The notes below the pieces were generated by a model, which ran no database searches, was not told the DNA's origin, and saw nothing but the letters and a program-made list of their open reading frames with translations. Made by a program: the position numbers and the translations under genes. This document shows, piece after piece, positions 1 to 9,033 of a DNA stretch of 64,000 bases. How positions within the stretch are numbered: position 1 is the first letter of the stretch; each line of letters starts with the position of its first letter. The DNA comes from CAVZVZ01 sp963778895 (lineage in GTDB: Bacteria; Actinomycetota; Acidimicrobiia; Acidimicrobiales; Acidimicrobilacustridaceae): the NCBI GenBank assembly GCA_963778895.1, contig CAVZVZ010000005.1, positions 186,001 through 250,000 on the forward strand, in the 5' to 3' direction.

Positions 1-1
1 C

Positions 2-1235
2 CTGGCCTGCGCCTACATCGATCTCGATGGGCTGGCCACCGACGACGAGCTGTGGGCCCTGATCCAGACCTTCTCACCCCGTCTCGACATCCCGTTGCTC
101 AAGGCCACGCCCGCCGACGTCCGCCATGCCGGGCTCACCACCGGCACGAGCGCGTTCCTCAACGTGCCCTCGACCCTGTTCGAGATCCTCCGCGGGCTCG
201 ACGAACGTGACAAGACGACCTACGCCCACACGTACTACGACCTGGCGGTGGCCATCGGCCACGTCGTCGCCTCGATCGACAGCTCACACCAGCCACACCG
301 AGCTGCTCGGCATCGAGCGCTTCCGCGGCATGCTCCTCGCCGAGCTCCAGTCCGCACCGACGGCGCAACCCGCGAACCAGACCCCGCCACCGACCCCCGC
401 ACCGGTGCAAGAGCCGGCCCGACCACTCGACGAGCTGCTCGCCGAGTTCGACGCGCTGGTCGGCCTGAACGCGGTCAAGGAAGAGGTGAAGCTCGTCACC
501 AACCTCATCCGCGTGCAGAACTTGCGCCGCGAACGCCACCTCGTGGTGATGGACCAGAGCCGCCACCTCGTGTTCACCGGCAACCCGGGAACCGGCAAGA
601 CGACGGTGGCGCGCCTGCTCGCCCAGATCTACCGGAGTCTCGGTGTGGTCGAGCGAGGCCAGCTCGTGGAGACCGATCGCGCCGGGCTCGTCGCCGGCTT
701 CGTCGGCCAGACCGCGACCAAGGTCACCGAGGTGTTCGATCGAGCCGACCAAGGCGTGTTGCTGATCGACGAGGCGTACGCCCTGGTGCGAGGCAGCGAC
801 GAGGACTTCGGCCGCGAGGCGATCGACACCATCGTGAAGCTCGTCGAGGATCGGCGTGATCGGGTCGTCGTGATCGTGGCCGGCTACCCCGACGAGATGG
901 GTGACTTCGTCAATGCGAACCCCGGTCTGCAGTCACGGTTCCCGCGCACGATCTTCTTCCCCGACTACAGCGACGACGAGCTCGTCGCCATCTTCCGGAG
1001 CCTGTGCAACGAGGGCAACTACCTGTGCGACGCCGAGGTCGAGACGAGCGTGCGTGCGTGGCTCGCCGCTCAGCCTCGCGGCAAGGGGTTCGGTAACGGT
1101 CGCTTGGTTCGCAACCTGTTCGAGCACGCCGTCGCTCGCCAGGCCAGTCGCGTCGTCGAGCTGAAGGATCCGACCGACGCGCAGCTCGTCGGGCTCACCG
1201 CCGCCGACATTCCACCGCTCGAGGGCGGATCGTGA
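2..1235 (+). CDS. CbxX/CfqX-family AAA+ ATPase, 5'-truncated, one frameshift
   Basis: The gene is cut by the window start, and about 410 residues are visible. The first ~95 residues read in frame 2. At about 280-300 the frame moves by one extra base and then runs to the TGA at 1233-1235. After a Pro/Ala-rich linker comes an AAA+ module with Walker A GNPGTGKT near 590, Walker B GVLLIDEAYAL near 760, and the strand VVVIVAGYPDEM with a following Arg-rich segment. This layout is typical of CbxX/CfqX and SpoVK-like ATPases, which are hexameric remodelling proteins. The start of the next gene overlaps the stop (GTGA at 1232-1235), so the two are translationally coupled. The client is unknown. Neighbours (two solute-binding-like proteins, one with vWA, then MurJ and PspA) suggest an envelope role, which is inference. 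The family call is firm; the frameshift is probably a sequence error. Confidence 0.85.
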
Positions 1236-2297
1236 AGCGGTTCGGCGCGCTGATGCTGGCCGCGGCCCTGATCGTCATCGCCGTCGTCGTCCGTAACCGA
1301 CTCGATGACAACAGCTCGTCCGGTAGCAACTCGGACACCTCGGCTGCTGCGACCGTCGTGTGCGTGACCGAGCTCGACGCCGTTTGCCGCGCGCTCGATC
1401 AGCGCCATACCGACCTGACCGTGCGCATCGAGGACGAAGCCACGACCCAACAAACCCTCGTCTCCGCTTCGTTCGATCCGAGCAACCCGCCGTTCGATGC
1501 CTGGGTCACGCTGCAACCGTTCCCGGAGATGGTGGCCGAGCAACGGTCGCGTGCGTTGCTCCCGGTCGCCCTGGGCGACACGAGCCAACCGCTCGCGCGA
1601 TCACCGCTCGTGATCGCGGCGTGGAACGACCGCCGCGCCGCGCTCGAGACCGCCTGCCCCGGCGGTATCACCTGGAAATGCATAGGCGACCAAGCAGGTC
1701 GCCCGTGGGCCGACGTCGGCGGCTCGGCCGCGTGGGGCAGCGTCAAACCCAGCCACTCCGTACCCGACGTGACGGCGTCGGGCCTGCTGGTCCTGGCGCA
1801 GGCCAGCGGCTCGTACTTCGGTCGCAGCGACTTCGCCCGCAACGACTTCGACGGCGACCCCGGGTTCGGCCAATGGTTCGAGCAACTCGAACGGTCGATC
1901 CCGTACGTTCCCCGTGCCGCCTCGCACGCCTCTCGACGAGATGCTCTCGATCGGGCCGTCGGTGTTCGATCTGACCGGAAGTCTCGAGGCGGCCGCCGGC
2001 CCGTCGATCGCCCACAGCCGCGACAAGGACCGCCTCTCGATCCTCTACCCTTCCCCGGCGTCGATCGCTGATGTCGTCGTGGCACCGATCGCCGACAGCA
2101 GCCGGGGAGGCCGGGTGACGAAGTTGTTCCAATCGAATGAAGTCGCCGCCTTGCTCGCGCAAGCAGGCTGGCGCGTCAGCGGGCAACCGCTCGCGGACGG
2201 ACTCGACCCGAGCTACTCACTTCCCGATGACCCCGGTGTGCCGCGGGCCGGCGTACTCGAGGCGCTGCGCGCGCTGTGGATCGAGACGATTCGATGA
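1232..2297 (+). CDS. Extracellular solute-binding-like protein, one frameshift
   Basis: The GTG start at 1232 overlaps the upstream stop. The product has a hydrophobic N-terminal segment (residues ~4-20) followed by a Ser/Asp-rich linker, so it is exported or membrane-anchored; no lipobox is evident. The body resembles type II periplasmic solute-binding proteins (segments such as FDAWVTLQPFPEMV and SPLVIAAWNDRR). The reading frame breaks at 1910-1913, a run of four C. Removing one C joins PYVP to VPPRTPLDEM and gives a 354-residue protein ending at the TGA at 2295-2297. It sits 24 bases before the solute-binding/vWA lipoprotein and shares its general fold, so the two may work as a pair. The ligand is not evident. 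It could be a degenerate binding protein with no transport role, since no ABC permease is adjacent. Confidence 0.7.
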
Positions 2298-2321
2298 GGC
2301 CAGGTCAATGAGGCGACGGCG

Positions 2322-4132
2322 ATGAAGCGTGCTGGTGCGGTCCTGCTCGCGTGCATGTTGCTGGCCATCAGCGCCTGTTCGACCTCGAAGAACACGGCCG
2401 ACACCGCGACCGACCTCGGCAAGTCCGGGCGACTGCCGGGTGATCGACATGGCGGTCTCGCCCGAGAAGATCGATCTGCTCACGAGCCTGGCCCAGACGT
2501 TCAACAAGTCGCGAACGAAGGTCGACGGCCAATGCGTGTTCGTGAGCCCGAAGAGCAAGGCGTCGGGCGGCGCCATGCAGGCGCTGTCGAACGGGTGGGA
2601 CGAGAACACCGACGGTCCTCAGCCCGTGGTGTGGTCGCCGGCCTCGAGCGCATGGGGCGCGATCCTCGACCAGCAGCTGGCCGACAAGGGCCAGCCGGCC
2701 ATGGCCAAACAGGGCACGCCCTTCATGAACACGCCGCTCGTGATCGCGATGCCCAAGCCCATGGCCGAGGCGCTCGGCTGGCCGGACAAGGCGCTCGGCT
2801 GGTCCGACATCTTGAGCCTCGCCACGAGCTCGCAGGGTTGGGCCGCCTACGGCCATCCCGAATGGGGCGCGTTCAAGCTCGGCAAGACCAACCCGAACTT
2901 CTCCACGAGCGGGCTGTCCGCCCTGATCGCGCAGAACTACGCCGCGACCGGCAAGACGCGCGACCTGACGACCGAGGACCTCGCCAAAGCCGACGTCGAG
3001 CAGTACAACCGCAGCGTCGAATCGTCGGTCGTGCACTACGGCGACACGACGTTGACGTTCCTGAACAACTGGTACCGCGCCGATCAGGACGGCACGGCGC
3101 TCACCTACGTGTCGGCCGTCGCCGTCGAAGAGAAGTCGGTCATCGACTACAACACCGGCAACCCCGACGGCATGCTCGACCCCGGCGAGGAACCGCGCCC
3201 ACCGCGCATCCCGCTGGTCGCGATCTACCCGAAGGAAGGCACGCTGTTCTCGGACAGTCCCTTCTTCGTGCTCGACGCGCCGTGGGTCAGCCCCGAGGAG
3301 CGCGACGGCGCCTTGGCGTTCCAGTCGTACGTGCAGCAACCCGAGAACCAACAACGCGCGCTCGAGTTCAACTTCCGGCCCGGCAATCCCGAGGTGCCGA
3401 TCGGCGCACCGATCACGGCCGAGAACGGTGTCGACCCCAACCAGCCCCAGACCCTGTTGCAGGTGCCCGCACCGCCGGTGATGGTGAGCCTGCTCGATCA
3501 TTGGGCCGAGCAGCGCAAGGGCGCGCGGGTGCTGCTCGTCGTCGACGTCTCGGGCTCGATGAAAGAACGCGCCGGTTCGGACACCCGCGACACGAAGCTC
3601 GACCTGGCCAAGTCGGCGGCCATCGACTCGCTCGACGACTTCAAGGCGAACGATCTGGTGGGCCTGCGCGTCTTCACCACCAGCATCGGACCGAGCGGCA
3701 CGTTCGAGGACCTCGTACCGATCGGGCCGATCTCGCAGAACGGCGAACGCCTTGCGATCGCAGATCGACGGCCTCTACCCGCAGAACGGCACACCGCTCT
3801 ACGACGTCACCAGTCAGTCCTTCCAGACCATGTACGACAGCTACGACCCGGACCGGATCAACGCCGTCGTGCTGCTCACCGACGGCAAGAACGACGACGG
3901 CGAGGTGTCCGACGACAACCGCCAGCTGCAGGACACGCTGCTCGCTCCTGCGGGACAAGAGCCAAGGCGAGCTCGGCACGCCCGGTGCGGGTGTTCACGA
4001 TCGGGTACGGCTCCGACGCCGATCTGAGCGTGCTCAAGCAGATCGCCGAGGCCACCAACGCGCGCCTCGTACAACGCGAGCGACCCGAAGAGCATCTCCA
4101 AGGTGTTCACGACGGTCATCAGCAACTTCTGA
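2322..4132 (+). CDS. Solute-binding/vWA-domain lipoprotein, five apparent frameshifts
   Basis: ATG at 2322 opens a lipoprotein signal (hydrophobic stretch then ISAC-S lipobox at residues ~17-20), so the mature protein should be lipid-anchored outside the membrane. The N-terminal ~360 residues look like an extracellular solute-binding domain (RVIDMAVSPEKIDLL, WSDILSLATSSQGWAAYG). The C-terminal ~200 residues form a vWA domain with a MIDAS motif VVDVSGSM near 3540 and VVLLTDGKND near 3870. The frame shifts five times, each by one extra base: at the GGG of 2427-2429, near 3752, near 3948, at the CCC of 3981-3983 and near 4068. With these removed the protein is 601 residues and ends FTTVISNF at the TGA 4130-4132. 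The exact whole-codon fit favours assembly errors over decay. A metal-dependent protein-binding role is inferred from the vWA family. Confidence 0.75.
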
Positions 4133-4185
4133 GCCCCCACCGGGGCCTCCCGAGCGATCCCGCCGACGGGCTCTAACGTTTCAGC

Positions 4186-4989
4186 GTGGCCCGACTCCGC
4201 TTGCGCGACCGCTTCTTCACCCCACCGGTCGCGCGCGCCCTGACCTCGCCCGGCGGCATCGTGCTCGCGGGCGCGGGTGCCGCCGTGGGGATCGTGGCCG
4301 GGCTTCCGATCGCGGCCGCGGCCGCCATCGGCGCAGTGGCCTGGGCCGGGCGCGTCGCCTTCGCCATTCCTCGCAATCCCAGCGAAGAGCACATCGATCC
4401 GTTCACGCTGCAGGATCCGTGGCGGAAGTTCGTACGCGACGCGCTCGACGCCCGCCGTCAGTTCGACGACGCGCTGCGCCAGGCCGAGTCAGGTCCGCTG
4501 CACGACCGGCTCGCCGAGATCGCCGACCGCATCGCCACGGGCGTCAACGAGAGCTGGCGCATCGCCCGCGCCGGGCAGTCGCTGAGCGACGCACGCGCCC
4601 ACATCGACACGGCCGACGTCACTCGACAGCTCACCGAGCTCGGCCTGCCGCCGGGCACCAAACCCGTCGAGGGCAGCGCGCTCGCGGGCACGGTCGAGGC
4701 CCTCGAAGCCCAGCTCGGCACGGCGCAACGGATGGATACCGTGATCGTCGACACGCGTGATCGATTGCGGTTGCTCGATGCCCGCCTCGACGAAGCCGTC
4801 ACGCGCGCCATCGAGCTCTCTGTTCGTGCCCAACGCACCGAAGATCTCGGTTCGCTGTCACAGGATGTCGACAGCCTGGTCGGCGAGATGGAATCGCTCC
4901 GCCAAGCGCTGGACGAGACCGACACACCGTCGTTGCCTGCGCCACCACCGCAGTCCGATCCGGGTACACCCCTACCCGGAACGGCATGA
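4186..4989 (+). CDS. Membrane protein with long helical domain, unrecognised
   Basis: The 267-residue product starts at GTG 4186 and ends with an ATGA overlap into murJ. Residues ~22-62 are Gly/Ala-rich and hydrophobic and could form one or two membrane helices. The rest is predominantly predicted helix with Arg/Asp/Glu/Leu-rich heptad-like stretches (for example DTRDRLRLLDARLDEAV), followed by a Pro-rich tail. I do not recognise the family. Neighbours are the solute-binding/vWA lipoprotein 53 bases upstream and MurJ directly downstream. In other bacteria vWA lipoproteins of this kind can lie near XpaC- and TelA-like membrane proteins, but similarity to those could not be shown by eye. It is intact, unlike its upstream neighbours. 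Confidence 0.6.
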   Translation: MARLRLRDRFFTPPVARALTSPGGIVLAGAGAAVGIVAGLPIAAAAAIGAVAWAGRVAFAIPRNPSEEHIDPFTLQDPWRKFVRDALDARRQFDDALRQAESGPLHDRLAEIADRIATGVNESWRIARAGQSLSDARAHIDTADVTRQLTELGLPPGTKPVEGSALAGTVEALEAQLGTAQRMDTVIVDTRDRLRLLDARLDEAVTRAIELSVRAQRTEDLGSLSQDVDSLVGEMESLRQALDETDTPSLPAPPPQSDPGTPLPGTA

Positions 4990-6605
4990 CGAGCCCCACC
5001 ACCGCCGGCCCGACGGAAGCCGGTCGCCGGCTGCTCCGTTCGAGCGTCGTCGTCGGCATCGGTACCGGCGCGAGCCGCGTCACCGGCCTGCTGCGTACGA
5101 TCGCGATCGCGTACGCCCTCGGCACGTTGCTCGTCGGCGACTCGTACAACCTGGCCAACACCACGCCGAACGTGGTCTACGACCTCGTACTCGGCGGCAT
5201 CTTGGCCGCCACGCTCGTGCCCGTCATCGTCGATCGGTTCGAGCACAACGACCACAAGTCGATCGATGCGCTCGCCACGATCGTGACGCTGGCGCTCGCA
5301 GGGCTGACAGTGGTCGCAACTGCTCTCGCGCCGCTCATCATCCGGATGTACACGATCGGCAAGGACCCCGTCGTTGCCCACGAGCAGATCCGCCTGGCCG
5401 TTCCGCTGCTCCTGATGTTCATGCCGCAGGTGTTCTTCTACGGGCTCTCGACGCTGTGGACGGCGGTCCTCAATGCCAAGCGTTCGTTCGCGGTTCCCGC
5501 CTTCGCGCCCGTGCTCAACAACGTGATCGTGATCAGCCTGTTCCTCGCGTCGCTCACCTCATCAAAGGCGAGCTCGACGGTCGACAGCCTGCTGAACGAC
5601 CGGTCGTTGCTCTTCCTGGTCGGGCTGGGCACGACGGCGGGCATCGCCGCCATGGCCCTCGTGCTGTGGCCCGCGATGCGCCACGCCGGCATTCGGCTCC
5701 ATTGGAATCCGGATTGGCACGACCCCGCCGTGGCGACCGTCGCACGGTTGTCGGCGTGGACGCTGGGCTATGTCGCGGCCAACCAGGTCGTCTTCTTCGT
5801 GATGATCACGTTGGTCAACAGCACGGGCGTCGGCCGCGTGTCGGCCTTCACCTACGCCTGGCAGTTCTTCCAACTCCCCTACGGGTTGTTCACCGTGTCG
5901 ATCATGACGACGTTCACCCCCGAGCTCGCCACCCATGTGACCCGCAACGATCTCGCGTCGTACCGGCGGCGATTCAGCCAGGGTCTCCGCCTCGGTTCAC
6001 TGCTCATCGTCCCTACTGCGGTGGCCTACCTCGTGTTGGCGCGTCCGGCCGTCAGCGCGTTGTTGGAGTACGGACGCTTCGACGCGGCGTCGGCCGACCT
6101 CACCACGTTCGCGCTGCGGTGGCTCGCGGTCGGCCTGCCCGGCTTCGCGGCCTTCCTGTATTCGATGCGCGGCTTCTATGCCTTCAAGGACACCCGCACT
6201 CCCTTCCTGCTGAACGTCTTCGAATACGCGTTGCAGGTCGTGCTCTCGTTCGCACTCCTGCCTTTCTTCGGCTTCGGCGGTGTGATCGCGGCCTTCAGCA
6301 TCAGCTACACCATCGGCGCGGTGGTGGCCCTGGCCACCCTCCAACGCCGCGCCGGGGCCTTCGCCGACCGCGAGCTGGCGTTGGGCTTGCTCCGTCATCT
6401 GGTGGCGGCCGTGGCCATGGGCGCGGTGCTGCTCGGAGTGGTCTCACTCGTCGACAACGCGGCTGCGGCCCTCGCGATAGGTGCGGTCCTCGGCAGCGCG
6501 ACCTACCTGGGTGTTCTGCTGGTGCTGCGGTCCCGCGAGCTCGGTGAGCTGCGGAACCTGCGGCGGCCGTCGCCCACCGATCCGGAAACCACGCCCAAGC
6601 CCTAA
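4986..6605 (+). CDS. murJ: Lipid II flippase MurJ (MviN)
   Basis: The 539-residue integral membrane protein has the MVF/MOP-superfamily pattern of about 14 hydrophobic helices. Recognisable segments include the N-terminal GASRVTGLLRTIAIAYALG, the LANTTPNVVYDLVLGGILAA stretch and, midway, QLPYGLFTVSIMTTFTPELA. MurJ moves undecaprenyl-linked lipid II across the cytoplasmic membrane for peptidoglycan synthesis. The ATG lies inside the stop of the preceding gene (ATGA, 4986-4989), indicating coupled translation. Mycobacterial MviN has C-terminal pseudokinase and extracytoplasmic domains; this protein lacks them and ends after the last helices with a short Pro/Arg tail. The pspA gene follows after 37 bases. 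The family call is secure. Confidence 0.95.
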   Translation: MTSPTTAGPTEAGRRLLRSSVVVGIGTGASRVTGLLRTIAIAYALGTLLVGDSYNLANTTPNVVYDLVLGGILAATLVPVIVDRFEHNDHKSIDALATIVTLALAGLTVVATALAPLIIRMYTIGKDPVVAHEQIRLAVPLLLMFMPQVFFYGLSTLWTAVLNAKRSFAVPAFAPVLNNVIVISLFLASLTSSKASSTVDSLLNDRSLLFLVGLGTTAGIAAMALVLWPAMRHAGIRLHWNPDWHDPAVATVARLSAWTLGYVAANQVVFFVMITLVNSTGVGRVSAFTYAWQFFQLPYGLFTVSIMTTFTPELATHVTRNDLASYRRRFSQGLRLGSLLIVPTAVAYLVLARPAVSALLEYGRFDAASADLTTFALRWLAVGLPGFAAFLYSMRGFYAFKDTRTPFLLNVFEYALQVVLSFALLPFFGFGGVIAAFSISYTIGAVVALATLQRRAGAFADRELALGLLRHLVAAVAMGAVLLGVVSLVDNAAAALAIGAVLGSATYLGVLLVLRSRELGELRNLRRPSPTDPETTPKP

Positions 6606-6642
6606 GCTTTCGCGCAGGTTCGTCTCTGAAGGAGCACCACCC

Positions 6643-7473
6643 ATGTTCAAGGCCCTCAAGCGCTGGTGGAAGTACTGGGGTGCCAAGGTCAACTCGTCGT
6701 TCAACGAGCACGCCGACCCGAAGATCCAACTCGAGCAGGCCATCACCGAGGCGCAGGAGCAACATCGTCGCCTCAAGGAGCAGGCCGCCAACGTCATCGC
6801 CAACCAGAAGCAGGCCGAGATGCGCCTGAACCGGTCGATGGCCGAGTACGAAAAGCTCAACGGCAACGCCCGCCAGGCCGTGCTGATGGCCGACGAGGCC
6901 ACGAAGGCCGGCGACGAGAAGAAGACCCTCGAGTACACCCAGGCGGCAGAGGCCTTCGCCAACCGGCTCATCGCCGTCGAGCACGAGATCGACGAGACCA
7001 AGACCTTGGTCCTGCAGTCGTCGCAGGCCTCCGAGCAGGCCAAGGCCGCGGTCCAGCAGAACGCCTCGGCGCTGCAGAAGAAGCTGGCCGAACGCCAGAA
7101 ACTGCTCTCGCAACTCGACCAGGCGAAGATGCAGGAAGAGATGAACAAGGCGATGGCCACGCTCAGCGAGACCGTCGGCGACGACGTCCCCACCTTCGAC
7201 GAGGTCCGCGACAAGATCGAACTGCGCTACGCCAAGGCCAAGGGTGCCTCCGAGCTGACGGGCGAATCCGTCGAGGCCCGTATGCTCGAGGTCGAGCAGG
7301 CCAGCATGAACACCGAGGCCAATGCCCGCCTGGCCCAGATCCGCTCCGAGCTGGGTCTGGCCCCTGCCGCGACACAGGGCGACGAGTTGCTGAAGCAGGC
7401 CGAGCAGATCCAGCAGGCGGACACCGCGAAGGGCCAGGTCAGCCCGGGCACGGCCGAATCCAGCGGGAGCTGA
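6643..7473 (+). CDS. pspA: PspA/IM30-family membrane-stress protein
   Basis: The product is 276 residues. The start is set at ATG 6643 because AAGGAG lies 8-13 bases upstream; an earlier in-frame start would run back into murJ. The N-terminal FKALKRWWKYWGAKVNSSF is an amphipathic helix, followed by DPKIQLEQAITEAQEQ and a long Gln/Ala/Glu/Lys coiled coil to about residue 185, then a helical tail ending in a Ser/Gly-rich segment. PspA/IM30 proteins form ESCRT-III-like scaffolds on the cytoplasmic face of a stressed membrane. Its place after murJ and the vWA/AAA genes supports an envelope-maintenance operon. No PspF-type regulator is present, as expected for actinobacteria. Confidence 0.92.
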   Translation: MFKALKRWWKYWGAKVNSSFNEHADPKIQLEQAITEAQEQHRRLKEQAANVIANQKQAEMRLNRSMAEYEKLNGNARQAVLMADEATKAGDEKKTLEYTQAAEAFANRLIAVEHEIDETKTLVLQSSQASEQAKAAVQQNASALQKKLAERQKLLSQLDQAKMQEEMNKAMATLSETVGDDVPTFDEVRDKIELRYAKAKGASELTGESVEARMLEVEQASMNTEANARLAQIRSELGLAPAATQGDELLKQAEQIQQADTAKGQVSPGTAESSGS

Positions 7474-7491
7474 GCCGGCAAAGTCTCAACC

Positions 7492-7506
7492 CGGGCGCTC
7501 CGCCCG
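7492..7506 (+). terminator. Short hairpin after pspA, possible weak terminator
   Basis: CGGGCG and CGCCCG form a perfect 6-bp stem around a 3-base loop, 18 bases after the pspA stop. There is no T-run, so it may only attenuate or protect the transcript before the secreted-protein gene at 7555. Confidence 0.3.
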
Positions 7507-7554
7507 CCGATGCACAGATGCACTGTCGATTCGGACAAAAGGCGGAGTCAACAC

Positions 7555-8976
7555 ATGAGACCTTCCCTGCGCCGCGCCGCGGCCCTTGTACCGGTGGCCG
7601 CTCTCGGTTTCGCAACGATGAGCGTCGCCAACCCCGCCGGCGCCGTCGATCCACCGAAGGTGAACATCGGCAACGTCACGATCGCCGAAGGCGACAGCGG
7701 CGGCCCCAACACGATGAAGTTCCCGATCACGCTCTCGGATCCCGCGGGTGGCGACGTGCTCGTCCAGTGGAGCATCACTCCGGGCACGGCGTCACCTGAC
7801 GCCGACTACACGGCGCTGAAGAAGCCCAAGGTCACCAAGATCAAGCAGGGTAAGACCGCTGCATTCGCGGCGGTGAAGGAACTGCCGGACCTCGGCGCCG
7901 AGGGCGACGAGACCTTCACGGTGACCATCGACAGCGTCACGGGCCCGGCCGTGGCCGGCGCGCACGCGGCCGGTACCGGCACGATCCTCGATGACGACGG
8001 GCCGGTCGGCACGACCGTGAGCGTCGGCGACGCCGCCGTCGTGGAGACCAACACCGGCACGCCCAAGCTGGCGCTGCCGTTCACGCTGTCGGCGCCGCTG
8101 ACCACCGGCGAGGTCTGGGTCACCTGGACGATCGTCCCGGGCACGGCGGACCCGCTGAACGACTACAAGCCATTGAAGAAGCCGAAGGTCACCAAGATCA
8201 AGCCGGGCAAGACCAGCGCCCAGGCCACGATCCCGGTCTACGGCGACATCAACTCGGAGGGCAACGAAACGCTCACCGTCCAGATCCAGAGCGTGACCGT
8301 GCCCGTCGGTACGGGATCGGCCAGCGCATTGCGGGCCAGCGGTACCGGCACGATCATCGACGATGACGCCGCCCCCCTACCTCCCAACGCTCCGACCAAC
8401 GTGGTCGCCTCGTTGAACGGATCGGGCGGGATCGACGTCAACTGGAGCGCCCCAGCTGTTGGTCCGGCCCCGACGCAGTACGACGTCGAGTGGTCCAACG
8501 ACAGCGGCGTCACGTGGAACGCGGGCAACTCGGTGGCCGCGCCCACCACGACCGACAGCTACACCTTCGGGCCGGGCACCTACCGGTTCCGGGTGACCGC
8601 CCAGAACGGCGTCGGGCCCAGCGATCCGTCGGCTTCGAGCAATGACGTGACCATCGAGGCCCCCGAACCGCCCGGCGCTCCATCCAACGTCGTGGCCAGC
8701 CTGTCCGTCGAGAACTTCGCCCACGCGGTGTGGGATCCGCCGACGACGGGCGATGCCCCGACCGGTTACAACTACGAGTACTCGACCAACGGCGGCGCCA
8801 CTTGGATCAACCTCGGTGGAGGCGGGACCACACCCCAGTTCACCATCGAGATGCCCCCGGGCACCTACGTGTTCCACATCCAGGCCGAGAACGCCGGCGG
8901 CGCCGGCCCGTGGAGTGCGCCGAGCAACTCGATCACCATCGAGGACACGAGCTGCAACCCCTTCTGCAACGGTTGA
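7555..8976 (+). CDS. Secreted Calx-beta / fibronectin type III protein
   Basis: The start is ATG 7555, preceded by AAGGCGG; it opens a classical signal peptide (Arg-rich n-region, hydrophobic core, cleavage near NPAGA-VD). The 473-residue product holds two Calx-beta domains (about residues 30-140 and 145-265), each ending in a GTGTI(L/I)DDD calcium-loop-like motif and sharing the near-identical block KKPKVTKIK. Two fibronectin type III domains follow (about 275-370 and 375-465). The C-terminus has two Cys (CNPFC). No sortase motif or C-terminal membrane segment is seen, so it is probably secreted or held by other means. An adhesive or structural surface role is inferred from domain type. It is last in the + strand run and is followed by a strong hairpin. 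Confidence 0.85.
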   Translation: MRPSLRRAAALVPVAALGFATMSVANPAGAVDPPKVNIGNVTIAEGDSGGPNTMKFPITLSDPAGGDVLVQWSITPGTASPDADYTALKKPKVTKIKQGKTAAFAAVKELPDLGAEGDETFTVTIDSVTGPAVAGAHAAGTGTILDDDGPVGTTVSVGDAAVVETNTGTPKLALPFTLSAPLTTGEVWVTWTIVPGTADPLNDYKPLKKPKVTKIKPGKTSAQATIPVYGDINSEGNETLTVQIQSVTVPVGTGSASALRASGTGTIIDDDAAPLPPNAPTNVVASLNGSGGIDVNWSAPAVGPAPTQYDVEWSNDSGVTWNAGNSVAAPTTTDSYTFGPGTYRFRVTAQNGVGPSDPSASSNDVTIEAPEPPGAPSNVVASLSVENFAHAVWDPPTTGDAPTGYNYEYSTNGGATWINLGGGGTTPQFTIEMPPGTYVFHIQAENAGGAGPWSAPSNSITIEDTSCNPFCNG

Positions 8977-8991
8977 CGAAGGTCGGTTGAG

Positions 8992-9019
8992 GAGGGCGGA
9001 CGGGCAACCGTCCGCCCTC
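8992..9019. terminator. Bidirectional terminator hairpin between convergent genes
   Basis: A perfect 12-bp GC-rich stem (GAGGGCGGACGG paired with its complement) closes a GCAA tetraloop, with TTCG following on the + strand. It lies 16 bases after the Calx-beta/FN3 stop and 15 bases from the proB stop on the other strand, so it can serve both converging transcripts. Confidence 0.8.
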
Positions 9020-9033
9020 TTCGCGTTCGCGGA

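Noticed and set aside
3740..4072. Programmed ribosomal frameshifting in the vWA gene
   Set aside because: There are five breaks in one gene, no consistent slippery heptamer, and similar breaks in unrelated genes; sequence error is simpler.
4757..6547. A 596-codon + strand frame overlapping murJ
   Set aside because: Arg/Pro/His-rich shadow of murJ in another frame, with no family features.
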